From an uncultured Mucispirillum sp. (GTDB lineage: Bacteria > Chrysiogenota > Deferribacteres > Deferribacterales > Mucispirillaceae): a stretch of DNA of 7,401 bases. Made by a program: the position numbers and the translations under genes. The notes under the pieces were generated by a model. That model worked only from the letters and a program-made list of their open reading frames with translations, searched no databases and was not told where the DNA came from. Each line of letters opens with the position of its first letter. The stretch's first letter is position 1. Positions 7,062-7,401 of the stretch are shown one piece after another. The stretch spans positions 1 to 7,401 of the forward strand of contig CAMEZN010000081.1 of the NCBI GenBank assembly GCA_945947845.1, given 5' to 3'.

Positions 7062-7065
7062 CTCC
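7062..7065 (-). promoter_or_regulatory. Shine-Dalgarno that decides the TPR gene start
   Basis: GGAG on the minus strand lies 6 nt before ATG 7055, overlapping the alternative upstream ATG at 7067 (ATGGAG). This favours 7055, which also gives a standard signal peptide beginning MKK. Confidence 0.75.
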
Positions 7066-7084
7066 ATTTTAATTTAGTTGTTTT

Positions 7085-7113
7085 ATTTTAAACTACTATC
7101 ATCATAAAGACAA
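7085..7113 (-). promoter_or_regulatory. Probable sigma-70 promoter of the TPR-lolB-ispE-prs-pth-hppA operon
   Basis: On the minus strand TTGTCT (7113-7108), a 17-nt spacer and TAAAAT (7090-7085) match the -35/-10 consensus at four and five of six positions with ideal spacing. The predicted start near 7078 gives a leader of about 23 nt before ATG 7055, enough for its GGAG site. It is the only good promoter seen upstream of the six genes. Chance matches are common in DNA this AT-rich, but spacing and position both fit. Confidence 0.55.
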
Positions 7114-7138
7114 TATATATTTTTTATTATATTACATA

Positions 7139-7168
7139 TTGCATTAAATGTAAGTTTGCATATATAAT
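7139..7168 (+). promoter_or_regulatory. Candidate promoter of the divergent HTH regulator
   Basis: On the plus strand TTGCAT (7139-7144), an 18-nt spacer and an exact TATAAT (7163-7168) could drive the regulator. The leader would be about 60-67 nt. The -35 matches only three of six positions and the region is AT-rich, so this is tentative. The downstream leader holds repeated TCATTAAT motifs. Confidence 0.35.
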
Positions 7169-7185
7169 AAAAGATAAAAATGGTA

Positions 7186-7258
7186 TCATTAATATTTTTT
7201 GATATCATAAATCATTAATAAAAGCAGTATAAATGTGGCCAATGAATAATATTAATGA
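7186..7258 (+). repeat. Repeated TCATTAAT motif around the regulator start
   Basis: ATCATTAATA occurs twice as an exact 10-bp direct repeat (7185-7194 and 7211-7220, 26 bp apart). An inverted 11-bp match lies at 7248-7258 (AATATTAATGA, the reverse complement of 7186-7196). An 8-bp palindrome TGATATCA (7200-7207) sits between the direct copies. The arrangement could be an operator for the adjacent HTH protein. The same core also appears by chance inside coding regions of the window (for example near 2187 and 4092), so it may be only AT-rich sequence bias. Confidence 0.3.
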
Positions 7259-7401
7259 AATGCTTGATATCCTTGCACTATTTGAGAAAAAAAGCAGAAT
7301 ATATTTAGAAGATATTATGGAGCTTTTTTCGTGTTCAAAAAGAACAGCTTATAGAATAATAGAAGAAATTATGCAGTTGCTTCCTGTTGAAAAAGATGAG
7401 C
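7242..7401 (+). CDS. Helix-turn-helix transcriptional regulator, N-terminal part (runs off the right edge)
   Basis: An open frame from ATG 7242 gives 53 codons with no stop before the edge. An in-frame ATG at 7233 would add MWP; a stop (TAA 7230-7232) lies directly before it. Neither ATG has a clear Shine-Dalgarno, so the start is uncertain. Residues 5-20 form a first helix (NEMLDILALFEKKSRI). YLEDIMELF at 21-29, the turn SCS and the recognition helix KRTAYRIIEEI at 33-43 make a winged-helix HTH of the HTH_11/DeoR type, whose hallmark is S-x-R-T-x-Y-R. This type often heads WYL-domain regulators, but the effector domain is outside the window, so the signal cannot be named. It is divergent from the operon and shares its upstream region, so it could regulate itself or the operon. 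Confidence 0.7.
   Translation, partial: MNNINEMLDILALFEKKSRIYLEDIMELFSCSKRTAYRIIEEIMQLLPVEKDE

Noticed and set aside
7068..7241. Small RNA, tRNA or riboswitch in the divergent intergenic region
   Set aside because: No cloverleaf, no conserved riboswitch core and no terminator-like hairpin; only promoter-like hexamers and AT-rich repeats are visible.
1..7401. CRISPR array, insertion sequence, phage or defence system
   Set aside because: No regularly spaced repeats, transposase, integrase or attachment-like repeats; all complete genes are housekeeping or envelope genes in conserved order.

Overview
The window is an AT-rich stretch of a Gram-negative bacterial chromosome. It carries six complete minus-strand genes that read as one operon, with a partial gene at each edge. 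Low GC, an LolB-like lipoprotein (so an outer membrane), a TorD-type molybdoenzyme chaperone and a K+-dependent membrane pyrophosphatase suggest a low-GC anaerobe or microaerophile outside the classical gamma-proteobacteria. Deferribacterota is my best guess, but this is inference from gene content and I cannot confirm it.

Layout, reading the minus strand from right to left: a promoter near 7085-7113; a secreted TPR-repeat protein (7055-5484); an LolB-like lipoprotein (5457-4807); ispE (4817-3963, overlapping the lipoprotein gene by 11 nt); prs (3961-3017, 1 nt after ispE); pth (3013-2456, 3 nt after prs); a 54-nt gap; hppA (2401-356); and a strong intrinsic terminator (347-317). After the terminator, the first 85 codons of a TorD-family chaperone run off the left edge from its start at 257. 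On the right, a helix-turn-helix regulator starts on the plus strand at about 7242 (or 7233) and runs off the edge. It is divergent from the operon across an AT-rich intergenic region of about 165 bp.

The order TPR - lolB - ispE - prs - pth matches a block known from gamma-proteobacteria (Pseudomonas: TPR - lolB - ispE - prs - rplY - pth; E. coli: lolB - ispE - prs, with pth nearby). Two things differ here. The ribosomal protein L25/CTC gene (rplY) usually found between prs and pth is absent, and a membrane pyrophosphatase gene ends the operon. The genes serve envelope biogenesis (TPR, LolB-like), isoprenoid synthesis (ispE), PRPP supply (prs), peptidyl-tRNA recycling (pth) and recovery of pyrophosphate energy as an ion gradient (hppA).

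I see no mobile element, CRISPR array, tRNA, rRNA or convincing new system. No stretch longer than about 175 bp lacks a gene. The points worth a second look are the missing rplY, the hppA linkage and its ion-specificity residues, the diverged LolB-like protein, and repeated AT-rich motifs next to the HTH regulator.
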